From the NCBI RefSeq assembly GCF_009646335.1, contig NZ_WJBU01000008.1, positions 180,172 to 244,171 on the forward strand: a stretch of DNA of 64,000 nt, given 5' to 3'. How positions within the stretch are numbered: position 1 is the first letter of the stretch; each line of letters opens with the position of its first letter. Positions 9,252-17,862 of the stretch are shown here, piece by piece. The stretch comes from Caenimonas koreensis DSM 17982 (GTDB taxonomy: Bacteria > Pseudomonadota > Gammaproteobacteria > Burkholderiales > Burkholderiaceae_C). Made by a program: the position numbers and the translations under genes. The notes under the pieces were generated by a model that searched no databases, was not told the origin of the DNA, and worked only from the letters and a program-made list of their open reading frames with translations.

Positions 9252-9608
9252 ATGGACACAACGGCCACCGCATCCACCTCTGCTGCCACCGCGAACCCCG
9301 TGGACCCACGCAGCTTCGCGAGCTTTTCCGAGTTCTATCCGTTCTACCTGACGGAGCACAGCAACCTCACCTGCCGCCGGCTGCACTTTATCGGTTCCAG
9401 CCTGTCGCTGTCATGTCTTGCGCTGATATTCGTCACCGGCAGCGCCTGGTGGATTTTGGCGGGGCTGCTGTGCGGCTACGGCTTCGCGTGGATCGGGCAC
9501 TTCGGCTTTGAGAAGAACAAGCCCGCCAGCTTCAAGCGGCCGCTCTACAGCTTCATGGGCGACTGGGTGATGTACAAGGACATCCTCACGGGCAAGGTGA
9601 AGATCTGA
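9252..9608 (+). CDS. DUF962/Mpo1-like membrane protein
   Basis: 118 residues from the ATG at 9252 with AGGAGAC upstream. Family signatures are two histidine-containing blocks, EHSNLTCRRLHFIGSSLSL and WIGHFGFEKNKPASF, flanking two membrane helices (about residues 52-86). Yeast Mpo1 of this family is an iron-dependent dioxygenase in 2-hydroxy fatty acid alpha-oxidation; bacterial members are mostly uncharacterised. It is the last gene of the metY-hydrolase-P450 operon, 26 bp after P450, and converges on the YihY-family gene. Confidence 0.88.
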   Translation: MDTTATASTSAATANPVDPRSFASFSEFYPFYLTEHSNLTCRRLHFIGSSLSLSCLALIFVTGSAWWILAGLLCGYGFAWIGHFGFEKNKPASFKRPLYSFMGDWVMYKDILTGKVKI

Positions 9609-9626
9609 GGCTTGCGCACCCGGGCG

Positions 9627-10829
9627 TCAGAGCACGTCCTTGACCAGCACTTGCGACAGGCGGGCACTCGCCCACAGCTTGTCCGTCGCGTCGGACGACG
9701 TCACCAGCAGCTGGCGCATCAGCGCTTCGAGCGGGGTGGTCTGCACGTCAACCAGCAGCAGGTAGCGCGTGTTTTCTTCGTCTTCGATCTCGTTGAGGCG
9801 GCCAACCCAGTCGAGATCGACCAGCGCTTCCATCACCGGTTCGAGTTGCAACACCTCGACCTGCAGCGCCTGGCCCAGCCCCGCCAGGCTCAAGCCGCGA
9901 TGCGGCTCGCCCCGTGCGTTCTCCAGTTCGCGCAACACCTCGATGGCAAGCTGGAACTGCCAGCCATTGACCAGCGGCCGGCGGCTCGTGCCGGCCAGCA
10001 GGCTCGGCATGTACGCGGTGAACACAGCACCCAGCAGCACGATGATCCACACCAGGTAGATCCACACGAGCAGGATTGGAAAGGTCGCGAACGCACCATA
10101 CACCAGCGAGTACGTCGGCACCTTGCCCAGGTACGCCGCCAGCAACTGGCGCGCGAGCTCGATGCCAACGCCAGCAAAAATGCCGCCTGCCCACGCATGG
10201 CTGCGGCGCACCGGCGCGTTCGGCACGTAGCGATACAGCGCCGCAAGCGCCGATGAAAGCAGGACGAATTCGAGCACATCGAACAGCAGTTGCACCGTGC
10301 CCGGTATCGCCGCCACCACACCGCGCGACGCCGAAATCACATAGGAGCTGAAACTCAGCGATGCCGCCAGCAGCAGCGGGCCCAGCGTCATCACGGCCCA
10401 GTAAATCAGCACGCGCTGCCCGAGCGGCCGCGCACGCTTGACGCGCCAGATGTTGTTCAGCGTCCGGTCGATCGTGAGCACCAGCGCCAGCGCTGAGGCG
10501 AACAGCGCGGCCAGGCCCAGCGCGCCCAGCCTGCTCGCCTTGCCGGAGAACTGCGTGAGATAGCCGAGCACCTGGCGCGAGATCGAATCGGGCACCAGGC
10601 TTTGCACCAGCCAGGCCTGCAACGCGCCTTCGAGCTTGCCGAACATCGGGAACGCGGTGAACACGGCCAGCGCCACGGTGAAGAACGGCACGAGCGCCAT
10701 CGTCGTGGTGAACGTGAGGCTGCTGGCGGTGAGCGCAATGCGGTCCTCACGAAAGCGCTCGCCCAGCGTCAGGGCGGTGGCCTTCCAGGGCACGTGGGCA
10801 AGATCGGCGAAGGCCTGACTCCATTTCAT
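9627..10829 (-). CDS. YihY/BrkB-family inner membrane protein
   Basis: 400 residues from the ATG at 10829. Six membrane helices span roughly residues 30-270, with the family segments ALTASSLTFTTTMALVPF near the N-terminus and TYSLVYGAFATFPILLVWIYLVW split across helices 5-6. About 120 cytoplasmic residues follow the membrane domain, as in the longer proteobacterial UPF0761 forms. The old ribonuclease BN name for this family is wrong; the biochemical role remains unclear, with envelope or transport roles suggested. It is divergent from the DUF2069 gene, the two starts only a few bases apart. Confidence 0.9.
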   Translation of the reverse strand: MKWSQAFADLAHVPWKATALTLGERFREDRIALTASSLTFTTTMALVPFFTVALAVFTAFPMFGKLEGALQAWLVQSLVPDSISRQVLGYLTQFSGKASRLGALGLAALFASALALVLTIDRTLNNIWRVKRARPLGQRVLIYWAVMTLGPLLLAASLSFSSYVISASRGVVAAIPGTVQLLFDVLEFVLLSSALAALYRYVPNAPVRRSHAWAGGIFAGVGIELARQLLAAYLGKVPTYSLVYGAFATFPILLVWIYLVWIIVLLGAVFTAYMPSLLAGTSRRPLVNGWQFQLAIEVLRELENARGEPHRGLSLAGLGQALQVEVLQLEPVMEALVDLDWVGRLNEIEDEENTRYLLLVDVQTTPLEALMRQLLVTSSDATDKLWASARLSQVLVKDVL

Positions 10830-10836
10830 CGCCGCT

Positions 10837-11232
10837 ATGATGCCATCGCACCTTATGACCGATTCCGCACAACCTTTGAGCAACGCCGTTTCCGCCACCC
10901 GTTGGCTTGCTGTAGGCAGCCTGCTCGGGCTGATCGTGCTGGGTGTGGCGTGGGAGCTGTGGCTCGCGCCTTTGCGCCCGGGTGGCACCTTGCTCGCGCT
11001 CAAGGTGTTGCCGCTGTGCATTCCGCTCGCCGGGATTCTGCGCAACCGCATGTACACCTACCGCTGGGTGAGCCTGGTGGTGTGGCTCTACTTCATCGAA
11101 GGCGTGGTGCGCGCATGGAAGGCGGATGCTGCGACCACGGCTTGCGCACTGGCGGAGGTTGCGTTGTGCCTGTGCCTGTTTGCCGCCTGCGCGATGCATG
11201 TGCGGCTGCGCCTTGCCAAGGCGCCAGCATGA
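10837..11232 (+). CDS. DUF2069 membrane protein
   Basis: 131 residues if started at 10837, or 125 from the ATG at 10855 (MTDSAQPL), which is more likely because the first start would lie only 7 bp from the divergent YihY start. Four membrane helices are visible, with the family segment ILRNRMYTYRWVSLVVWLYF in the centre. The function is unknown; family members are small conserved betaproteobacterial membrane proteins. It is followed 10 bp later by the FAD-linked oxidase. Confidence 0.85.
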   Translation: MMPSHLMTDSAQPLSNAVSATRWLAVGSLLGLIVLGVAWELWLAPLRPGGTLLALKVLPLCIPLAGILRNRMYTYRWVSLVVWLYFIEGVVRAWKADAATTACALAEVALCLCLFAACAMHVRLRLAKAPA

Positions 11233-11242
11233 GAGCGGCAAC

Positions 11243-12655
11243 ATGAAGGCACTGCTGGATCAATTGCGGTCCATCGCCGGTGAAGCAAATGTGCTGACCG
11301 AAGGCGATTTGAGTGCGTGGGAGCATGACTGGCGCAAGCGCTCGCAGGGCAAGTCGCTTGCAGTCGTGCGGCCAGCCACCAACATGCAAGTCGCGCAAAT
11401 CGTCCAGGCGTGTGCTGCTGCCAGCGTGACTATCGTGCCGCAGGGCGGCAACACGGGGCTTGTGGTGGGATCAACGCCTGATGAGTCAGGCACGCAGATC
11501 GTGTTGAGCTTGCAGCGCATGAACGCCGTGCGCGAGATCGACGCGGCTAACCTCACCATCACCGTTGAAGCCGGCTGCGTGTTGCAGGCCGTGCAGCAGG
11601 CCGCGCAGGCCGAAGGCTTGCTCTTTCCGCTCAGCCTTGCCGCAGAAGGCAGCTGCACGATCGGCGGCAACCTCTCCACGAACGCAGGCGGCACGCAAGT
11701 CGTGCGCTACGGCAACGCACGCGATCTGTGCCTGGGCCTTGAAGTGGTCACGGCCGGTGGCGAGGTGTGGAATGGCCTGTCGAGCCTGCGCAAGGACAAC
11801 ACCGGCTACGACCTGCGTGACCTGTTCATTGGCAGCGAAGGCACGCTGGGCATCATCACGGCCGCGACGATGAAGCTGTACCCCCTGCCCGCGTCCACGC
11901 TCACGGCATGGGCCGCAGTGCCATCGCTGGAGTCCGCCGTTGAACTGCTCGGCATGGCGCACCGCCACCTGGGCGCGGGGCTGACGGGTTTCGAAGTGAT
12001 GGGCCAGTTCGCATTGAGCCTTGTGGCGCGCCACTACCCGCAGATGCGCGTGCCGCTCTACAAGCAGTGGCCCTACTGCGTGTTGATCGAAAACTCCGAC
12101 CACGAGTCCGACTTGCATGCACGCACGCAGTTCGAGCGCCTGCTGGAGTCGGCGATGGAAGAGGGCTTGGTCACGGATGCCGTCGTCGCCGAAAACCTCA
12201 CGCAGGCACACCAGTTGTGGCACATCCGCGAGAGCATTCCGCTCGCGCAGGCCGAAGAGGGCTTGAATATCAAGCACGACATTTCCATTCCGGTGTCGCG
12301 CATTCCCGAGTTCTGCGAAGTGACCGACACCCTGCTTTCTGCGGCGATTCCCGGCGTGCGGCTGGTGAATTTCGGCCACCTGGGTGATGGCAACTTGCAC
12401 TACAACGTGCAGGCCCCTGCGGGTGGCGACAACGCGGCCTTCCTGCGTGAATGGGAAGAGCGCGTGAACACGATCGTGTTCGACTCCGTGCACAACTTCA
12501 GTGGCTCGATCTCGGCGGAACACGGCGTAGGCAGCCTGAAGGCCGGCAAGCTGCTGGACCACAAATCACCGGTGGCGCTGGAGATGATGCGGTCGATCAA
12601 ACGCGCGCTCGACCCGAACAACACCATGAATCCGGGCCGGGTGATCCGCGCTTGA
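11243..12655 (+). CDS. FAD-linked oxidase, GlcD/D-2-hydroxyacid dehydrogenase type
   Basis: 470 residues from the ATG at 11243. An N-terminal FAD-binding PCMH-type domain (residues 30-215) has the VPQGGNTGLVVGS and IGGNLSTNAGG segments that hold FAD; the C-terminal oxidase domain contains HLGDGNLHYNVQAP and ISAEHGVGSLKAG. The closest functional types are D-2-hydroxyglutarate, D-lactate or glycolate dehydrogenases; the lack of glcE/glcF neighbours argues against a glycolate oxidase complex. The last helix reads ALDPNNTMNPGRV, also family-typical. It probably forms a unit with DUF2069 upstream and thyA 12 bp downstream. Confidence 0.9.
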   Translation: MKALLDQLRSIAGEANVLTEGDLSAWEHDWRKRSQGKSLAVVRPATNMQVAQIVQACAAASVTIVPQGGNTGLVVGSTPDESGTQIVLSLQRMNAVREIDAANLTITVEAGCVLQAVQQAAQAEGLLFPLSLAAEGSCTIGGNLSTNAGGTQVVRYGNARDLCLGLEVVTAGGEVWNGLSSLRKDNTGYDLRDLFIGSEGTLGIITAATMKLYPLPASTLTAWAAVPSLESAVELLGMAHRHLGAGLTGFEVMGQFALSLVARHYPQMRVPLYKQWPYCVLIENSDHESDLHARTQFERLLESAMEEGLVTDAVVAENLTQAHQLWHIRESIPLAQAEEGLNIKHDISIPVSRIPEFCEVTDTLLSAAIPGVRLVNFGHLGDGNLHYNVQAPAGGDNAAFLREWEERVNTIVFDSVHNFSGSISAEHGVGSLKAGKLLDHKSPVALEMMRSIKRALDPNNTMNPGRVIRA

Positions 12656-12667
12656 GATAATCGCGCC

Positions 12668-13486
12668 ATGACTGCCGACAGCCGCCCTGCCCGCTCGCAA
12701 TACGAAGACTTCATGCGCCATGTGTACACGCATGGCACACCCAAAACCGATCGCACCGGAACCGGCACACGCAGTGTGTTCGGCTACCAGATGCGCTTCG
12801 ACCTGAACGAGGGGTTTCCGCTCGTCACGACGAAGAAAGTCCACCTGAAGTCGATCATTCTTGAACTGCTGTGGTTCCTCAAGGGCTCGAGCGACAACAA
12901 CTGGCTCAAGGAGCGCGGCGTTTCCATCTGGAACGAGTGGGCGCGCGAAGACGGCGACCTGGGTCCCGTGTACGGCGTGCAGTGGCGCAGCTGGCCCACG
13001 CCCGATGGCGGGCATGTGGACCAGATCGCCGAAGCAGTCAAGACGATCAAGACCAACCCGGATTCGCGCCGCATCATCGTGAGCGCGTGGAACGTGGCCG
13101 ATATTCCGAAGATGGCGCTTGCGCCGTGCCACGCGTTTTTCCAGTTTTACGTGGCTGACGGAAAACTCTCCTGCCAGCTCTACCAGCGCAGCGCCGACAT
13201 CTTCCTGGGTGTACCGTTCAACATCGCCAGCTACGCACTGCTCACGCACATGATTGCGCAGCAGTGCGACCTGGGCGTGGGCGACTTCATCTGGACGGGT
13301 GGGGACTGCCATATCTACAACGATCATGTCTCCCAATGTGAGCTCCAGCTGTCGCGCGCGCCCTATGCGTACCCGCTGCTGAACATCAAGCGCCGGCCAG
13401 CATCGATCTTCGACTATGAATTTGAGGACTTTGAGGTCCGCGACTACCAGTCGCATCCGCACATTCCAGGAAAAGTGTCCAAGTGA
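12668..13486 (+). CDS. thyA: thymidylate synthase
   Basis: 272 residues, close to the 264 of E. coli ThyA. It methylates dUMP to dTMP with methylene-THF, yielding dihydrofolate. Visible motifs are [20 protein letters not shown], the nucleophile cysteine in [32 protein letters not shown], and the C-terminal region [14 protein letters not shown]. The last 4 bases overlap the GTG start of the TIR-like gene. The usual partner dihydrofolate reductase follows only after that inserted gene. Confidence 0.98.
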   Translation: MTADSRPARSQYEDFMRHVYTHGTPKTDRTGTGTRSVFGYQMRFDLNEGFPLVTTKKVHLKSIILELLWFLKGSSDNNWLKERGVSIWNEWAREDGDLGPVYGVQWRSWPTPDGGHVDQIAEAVKTIKTNPDSRRIIVSAWNVADIPKMALAPCHAFFQFYVADGKLSCQLYQRSADIFLGVPFNIASYALLTHMIAQQCDLGVGDFIWTGGDCHIYNDHVSQCELQLSRAPYAYPLLNIKRRPASIFDYEFEDFEVRDYQSHPHIPGKVSK

Positions 13487-14340
13487 CAGGCGCGACCCGA
13501 AAGCCTCGACTGTTCATCGGCTCGTCGGTTGAAAGCCTGGAGATCGCCTACGCCATCCAGGAGAGCCTTGACCACGATGCCGAATGCACCGTCTGGACAC
13601 AAGGGGTCTTTCGTCCGACCAGGCAGGCGCTGGACAGTCTCATACAAACACTCGACACAGTCGATTGCGCGGTTTTCGCGTTTACACCGGATGACATCGC
13701 CATCATCCGGGGTGAGCAGCACCGAATCGTCAGAGACAACATCATCTTCGAACTCGGCCTGTTCATGGGTCGACTCGGCGCCGCAGGCTGCTTCCTTGTG
13801 GCGCCCCGCAGCAGCCCCGCCTTGCATCTGCCTTCCGATTTGCTCGGGCTGACCGTACTGACCTATAACGACCAGCGCAGCGACAAAAACAATTTCGCGG
13901 CTCTGGGTGCCGCCTGCAACGCGATTCGGCGTGAGCTGCCTGCCGTCGCCAGACTTCGTCGCGAGGCGTCGCTCGACGCGTTGCCGGTCGAAACCGTGCA
14001 GGATAAATACCTGCGCTTGGAAGCGCTTTGGAATGGCGACGAGCTCAAGCGCGACAGGGCGATCCTTCGCGCAGGAATTCCGCTGTCGGCGCTGGAAGAC
14101 GAAGACGGTGTCGCTACCGCTGCGCTGGAACGTGTTTATTCGTTTCTCAACGCAGTCGCCGACACTCTCCTGAAAGACCCTGGCCTTGCGCTTCGAGCGC
14201 GACCTGTTTTTGCTCAAGCAGTGCGCTCTGTTTGGGAGCGCGTGTTCGCCTACTTCACGCCACCCTCCGCTGACTCCTCAGAGGTGTGGGGCTCAGACCT
14301 GCCTCCAGTTGCGAAATTGAATCTGCTATGGGCGCAATGA
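13483..14340 (+). CDS. TIR-like nucleotide-hydrolase-type effector (PF10137/CAP12-like)
   Basis: 285 residues starting at a GTG that overlaps the thyA stop (GTGA); its own TGA overlaps the folA ATG (ATGA). Residues 8-150 match the TIR-like domain of CD-NTase-associated and Pycsar effectors: [26 protein letters not shown], and [16 protein letters not shown] with the candidate catalytic Glu at residue 90. These domains degrade NAD-type nucleotides in known systems. The C-terminal 110 residues ([27 protein letters not shown]) are helical, reminiscent of DUF4760-like regions, with no clear membrane span. No cyclase sits next to it. It may be a defence effector tied to thymidylate/folate synthesis; that role is inference. 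Confidence 0.85.
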   Translation: MTGATRKPRLFIGSSVESLEIAYAIQESLDHDAECTVWTQGVFRPTRQALDSLIQTLDTVDCAVFAFTPDDIAIIRGEQHRIVRDNIIFELGLFMGRLGAAGCFLVAPRSSPALHLPSDLLGLTVLTYNDQRSDKNNFAALGAACNAIRRELPAVARLRREASLDALPVETVQDKYLRLEALWNGDELKRDRAILRAGIPLSALEDEDGVATAALERVYSFLNAVADTLLKDPGLALRARPVFAQAVRSVWERVFAYFTPPSADSSEVWGSDLPPVAKLNLLWAQ

Positions 14341-14846
14341 AACTCGGCCTGATCTACGCGCAATCGCGCAACGGCGTGATCGGCAAGGACGGCGTGATGC
14401 CGTGGCACTTGCCTGAGGATCTCGCGCATCTGAAGAAGATGACGATGGGCTGCCCCGTGATCATGGGGCGCAAGACTTGGGAGTCATTGCCACCGCGCTT
14501 TCGGCCCCTTCCGGGCCGCACCAACGTCGTGATCACCCGGCAGGCCGACTTCGACGCACCGGGGGGCACTGTTGTCGCATCACTGGACGACGCTATTGCG
14601 CACTGCAGGGCACTCGTCCCAGCGAATGACACGGTGTGGATCATCGGCGGTGCGCAGATTTATGCGCTGGCCGCGCCCTTCGCCGATATCGCTGTCGTCA
14701 CCGAGATCGACGCTGACTTCGACGGCGACACGTTCGCGCCAACGCTCGGCTCGAACTGGGTCGAGACGCAGCGCGAGCGTCACGAATCGTCAACGGGCGT
14801 GCGCTACAGTTTCGTCACTTTCAAAAATACAAGTCGAGGAGACTGA
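14337..14846 (+). CDS. folA: dihydrofolate reductase
   Basis: 169 residues from the ATG at 14337, inside the ATGA overlap with the TIR-like stop; an ATG at 14328 would add three residues. Family signatures are IYAQSRNGVIGKDGVMPWHLPEDL with the catalytic Asp in the LPEDL region, the GRKTWESLP NADPH segment, and the IIGGAQIYALA segment. It regenerates tetrahydrofolate after the ThyA reaction. The start overlap means its translation probably depends on ribosomes finishing the TIR-like gene. Confidence 0.97.
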   Translation: MKLGLIYAQSRNGVIGKDGVMPWHLPEDLAHLKKMTMGCPVIMGRKTWESLPPRFRPLPGRTNVVITRQADFDAPGGTVVASLDDAIAHCRALVPANDTVWIIGGAQIYALAAPFADIAVVTEIDADFDGDTFAPTLGSNWVETQRERHESSTGVRYSFVTFKNTSRGD

Positions 14847-14847
14847 T

Positions 14848-15438
14848 ATGTCCGGAGCCGGATTCCACGTGCATGGCCCGCACGACCACGAGCTGGAGCA
14901 CGCCACGCAACATGCGGCGCATGAAGCGGGCGGCGGCATGATCAACCAGATTGCGATGTTCACTGCGGTGATCGCCACCATCGGCGCGATCTTCTCGTAC
15001 ATGGGCGGTGCAACGCAGGCGAACGCGGGGCTTTACAAGAACAACGCTGCGATCAAGAAGACAGAGGCGTCCAACCAGTGGAACTACTTCCAGTCCAAGA
15101 GCACGAAGCAGTCGCTCGCTGAAATCTCGCGTGACCTGACGCCGGTGCAGGCCGACAAGGACAAGTACCAGGCCAAGATCGATCGCTACGAGAAGGAAAA
15201 GAACGAGATCAAGCTGGTCGCCGAAGGGCTTGAGAAAGACTCCACGCAGTGGGACAAGCAAAGCGATGAGCAGATGCACTTGCATCATCGCTGGGCGCAG
15301 GCAACGACTGCGCTCCAGGTGTCTATCGCGCTCGCAGCCATCGCACTGCTCACGAAGAAGAAGTGGCTTGAGTACGGCATGTTCGCCATGGGCGCTGTTG
15401 GCGTAGCAATCGGCGCGGCGGCTGTGCTCCATATCTAG
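14848..15438 (+). CDS. DUF4337 membrane protein
   Basis: 196 residues from the ATG at 14848, with GTCGAGGAGA upstream. The N-terminus is histidine-rich (HVHGPHDHELEHATQHAAHE), followed by a membrane helix (residues 30-52), a long charged helical stretch with coiled-coil character (about 60-145), and two C-terminal helices. This order is typical of DUF4337 proteins, whose function is unknown. It is 1 nt after folA and 7 nt before xth, so co-transcribed. Confidence 0.85.
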   Translation: MSGAGFHVHGPHDHELEHATQHAAHEAGGGMINQIAMFTAVIATIGAIFSYMGGATQANAGLYKNNAAIKKTEASNQWNYFQSKSTKQSLAEISRDLTPVQADKDKYQAKIDRYEKEKNEIKLVAEGLEKDSTQWDKQSDEQMHLHHRWAQATTALQVSIALAAIALLTKKKWLEYGMFAMGAVGVAIGAAAVLHI

Positions 15439-15445
15439 GCTGGTC

Positions 15446-16222
15446 GTGAAGATCACCACCTGGAACGTCAACTCGCTGACAGCGCGGCTGCAGCACGTGC
15501 TCGACTGGACCGCCGCAAACCCTGTCGATGTGCTGTGCCTGCAAGAGTTGAAGATGACGGACGACAAGTTTCCGTTCGAGGCGCTGCACGCGGCCGGCTA
15601 TGAGCATTGCGCCATGTTCGGGCAGAAGACGTACAACGGTGTCGCGATCCTGAGCCGGCAGCCCTTGCGCGATGTGGTGAAGAACATCGTCGGCTTCGAA
15701 GACGAACACTCACGCGTGATTGCGGCGACTGTTGATGGCCCTGCAGGCGAGGTGCGCGTCGTCAACGGCTACTTCGTCAATGGCCAGGAGCCGGGCAGCG
15801 AGAAGTTTGCGTACAAGATGAACTGGCTGCGCGGGCTTAATGGCTATCTGCGTGACGAGCTGGGCAAGCACGAGCGGCTTGTGCTGCTTGGCGACTTCAA
15901 CATTGCACCGGAAGACCGCGACTCGTACGACCCGGTCGGCTTGAAGGACACGATCCATCACACGGTGCAAGAGCGCGAGCACTTCAGGCAGTTGATTGAA
16001 CTCGGCCTGGCCGACAGCTTCCGCATGTTCGATCAGCCCGAGAAGAGTTTCAGCTGGTGGGACTACCGCATGCTGGGCTACCAGAAGAACCGCGGCCTGC
16101 GCATCGACCACATCCTGGTGAGCGGCAAGCTCAAGCCCGAGGTAAAGGGCTGCACGATCGACCGCGTGCCACGGAAGTGGGAAAAGCCGAGCGATCACGC
16201 GCCAGTGACGCTGGAGATTTGA
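15446..16222 (+). CDS. xth: exodeoxyribonuclease III
   Basis: 258 residues from a GTG at 15446 giving the standard MKITTWNVNS start. An AP endonuclease/3'-5' exonuclease of base-excision repair: the metal Glu in LCLQELKM, the GDFNIAPEDRD motif and the C-terminal SDHAPV motif are all present. It ends the thyA-TIR-folA-DUF4337-xth run, converging on ntrC across a GC-rich inverted repeat. Confidence 0.96.
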   Translation: MKITTWNVNSLTARLQHVLDWTAANPVDVLCLQELKMTDDKFPFEALHAAGYEHCAMFGQKTYNGVAILSRQPLRDVVKNIVGFEDEHSRVIAATVDGPAGEVRVVNGYFVNGQEPGSEKFAYKMNWLRGLNGYLRDELGKHERLVLLGDFNIAPEDRDSYDPVGLKDTIHHTVQEREHFRQLIELGLADSFRMFDQPEKSFSWWDYRMLGYQKNRGLRIDHILVSGKLKPEVKGCTIDRVPRKWEKPSDHAPVTLEI

Positions 16223-16230
16223 TGTCTTGC

Positions 16231-16316
16231 CCCTTCCCCCTCCGGGGAAAGGTTGGGATGGGGGCATTTCAGCGGCTGGCGTGCCCCCACCCCTGCCCTC
16301 CCCCGGAGGGGGAGGG
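16231..16316. terminator. imperfect inverted repeat between xth and ntrC
   Basis: CCCTTCCCCCTCCGG at 16231-16245 can pair with CCGGAGGGGGAGGG at 16303-16316, with one unpaired base. It lies between two convergent genes and could end transcription from both, but lacks a clear T-run and has a long loop, so it may instead be a dispersed GC-rich element. Confidence 0.5.
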
Positions 16317-16322
16317 AGAAAG

Positions 16323-17825
16323 TCATTCCAGGCCCAGCTCCTGGATCTTTCGCGTGATGGTGTTGCGGCCAATGCCTAGCTTTTGCGCCGCCTCAATCCT
16401 GCGTCCGCGTGTATTGGCAAGCGCCGTGAGGATCAGCTTCGACTCGAAGCGCTTGGTGAGCGCTTCCCATACGTCGTGCCTGCCGCTCACGAGCAACGCG
16501 AGGGCTTCAGCTTCGAGGCCGGTTTCCCATCCCGCCGAACCGGTCGTTGCCACAGCAACTGCAGGCTCGCTGGCTGCCACATGAATTTCTTCAGCGGCGG
16601 CCCGGGGGATTTCAACTGGCGGCGCCGCAACGCGCACGCCTGAGGTTGAGGCCTGCGCATGCGCGGCGATCACTTCCGGCGGCAGGTCTTTCGGCTCGAT
16701 CACCTGCGCAGGCGCCATCACCGTGAGCCAATGGCAAATGTTCTCGAGTTGCCGCACGTTGCCGGGAAAGCTGAACGTGGAGAGGCTGACGAGTGCTGAA
16801 TCGGAGATTCGCTTCGGCTCGACGCCCAGCTGCTTGGCGCTGACTTGCAGAAAGTGCCGCGCGAGCATCGGGATGTCTTCAAGCCGCTCGCGCAAGGGCG
16901 GCAAGCGCAGGCGGATCACGTTCAGGCGGTGGAACAAGTCCTCGCGGAAGGCGCCTTCCTTGACGCGCTGCTCCAGGTCCTGGTGCGTCGCGGCAATCAC
17001 GCGCACATTGGCCTTCACGGCGTTGTGGCCGCCCACACGATAGAAGTGCCCGTCAGACAGCACGCGCAGCAACCGCGTTTGCAGGTCGAACGGCATGTCG
17101 CCGATTTCATCGAGAAAGAGCGTGCCGCCTTCGGCCTGCTCGAAGCGGCCCCGCCGCATGGTCTGCGCGCCGGTGAATGCGCCGCGCTCATGGCCGAAGA
17201 GTTCGCTCTCCAGCAAGTCCTTTGGAATGGCGGCTGTGTTGATGGCAACAAACGGCCCGCCCGCGCGCGGCGAATGCTTGTGCAGTGCGCGTGCCACCAG
17301 CTCTTTGCCCGTGCCCGACTCGCCGGTGATCATCACCGTGACATTGCTCTGCGACAGCCGGCCGATGCCGCGGAACACGTCCTGCATCGCTGTCGCCTGG
17401 CCGAGCATTTCGGGGGCGGCGACCATTCGCTCTTCCGCGACTTCTTCGCGCTGGCTCTCTTCGACGGCGCGGCGAATCAGCTCGATGGCCTTGGGCAAAT
17501 CGAAGGGCTTGGGCAGGTATTCGAATGCGCCGCCCTGGAAGGCGGACACAGCACTGTCGAGATCGGAGAAGGCCGTCATGATGATGACGGGCAAGCCGGG
17601 GTGGCGCTCCTTCACCTTCGTGAGCAAGTCCAGCCCCGAGCCACCCGGCATGCGGATGTCGCTCACCAGCACTTGCGGGCCATCGTCGTCATCGCCAGCG
17701 TCGAGTGCTGTCAGCACCTCGCGCGGGTTCGTGAAACTGCGCGTGGGCATGTCTTCCCGCAACAGCGCTTTTTCGAGCACGAAGCGAATGGACTGGTCAT
17801 CGTCAACTATCCAGATCGGCTTCAT
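16323..17825 (-). CDS. ntrC: nitrogen regulation response regulator NtrC
   Basis: 500 residues from the ATG at 17825 (MKPIWIVDDDQ); a GTG at 17840 would add five. Receiver domain with D56 as phospho-acceptor (VSDIRMP), AAA+ sigma-54 activator domain with Walker A GESGTGKE, the sigma-54 contact loop GAFTGA and Walker B GGTLFLDEIGD, then a Fis-type helix-turn-helix at the C-terminus (RIEAAQKLGIGRNTITRKIQ). An alanine/valine-rich linker of about 60 residues before the HTH is longer than usual. It activates sigma-54 promoters, including that of glnA here, under nitrogen limitation. 37 bp separates it from ntrB. Confidence 0.97.
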   Translation of the reverse strand: MKPIWIVDDDQSIRFVLEKALLREDMPTRSFTNPREVLTALDAGDDDDGPQVLVSDIRMPGGSGLDLLTKVKERHPGLPVIIMTAFSDLDSAVSAFQGGAFEYLPKPFDLPKAIELIRRAVEESQREEVAEERMVAAPEMLGQATAMQDVFRGIGRLSQSNVTVMITGESGTGKELVARALHKHSPRAGGPFVAINTAAIPKDLLESELFGHERGAFTGAQTMRRGRFEQAEGGTLFLDEIGDMPFDLQTRLLRVLSDGHFYRVGGHNAVKANVRVIAATHQDLEQRVKEGAFREDLFHRLNVIRLRLPPLRERLEDIPMLARHFLQVSAKQLGVEPKRISDSALVSLSTFSFPGNVRQLENICHWLTVMAPAQVIEPKDLPPEVIAAHAQASTSGVRVAAPPVEIPRAAAEEIHVAASEPAVAVATTGSAGWETGLEAEALALLVSGRHDVWEALTKRFESKLILTALANTRGRRIEAAQKLGIGRNTITRKIQELGLE

Positions 17826-17862
17826 GTTTTGCTTTGTCACCTCAGGTCACTGTCACTGTTTT

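Noticed and set aside
7720..9309. Long open frame opposite the P450 gene (529 residues)
   Set aside because: Arg/His/Ala-rich composition, no motif, and it lies antisense to a P450 with all signatures; a shadow frame of GC-rich coding sequence.
9627..10829. Calling this ribonuclease BN
   Set aside because: That name for YihY/BrkB proteins came from a mistaken assignment; the sequence is a plain integral membrane protein.
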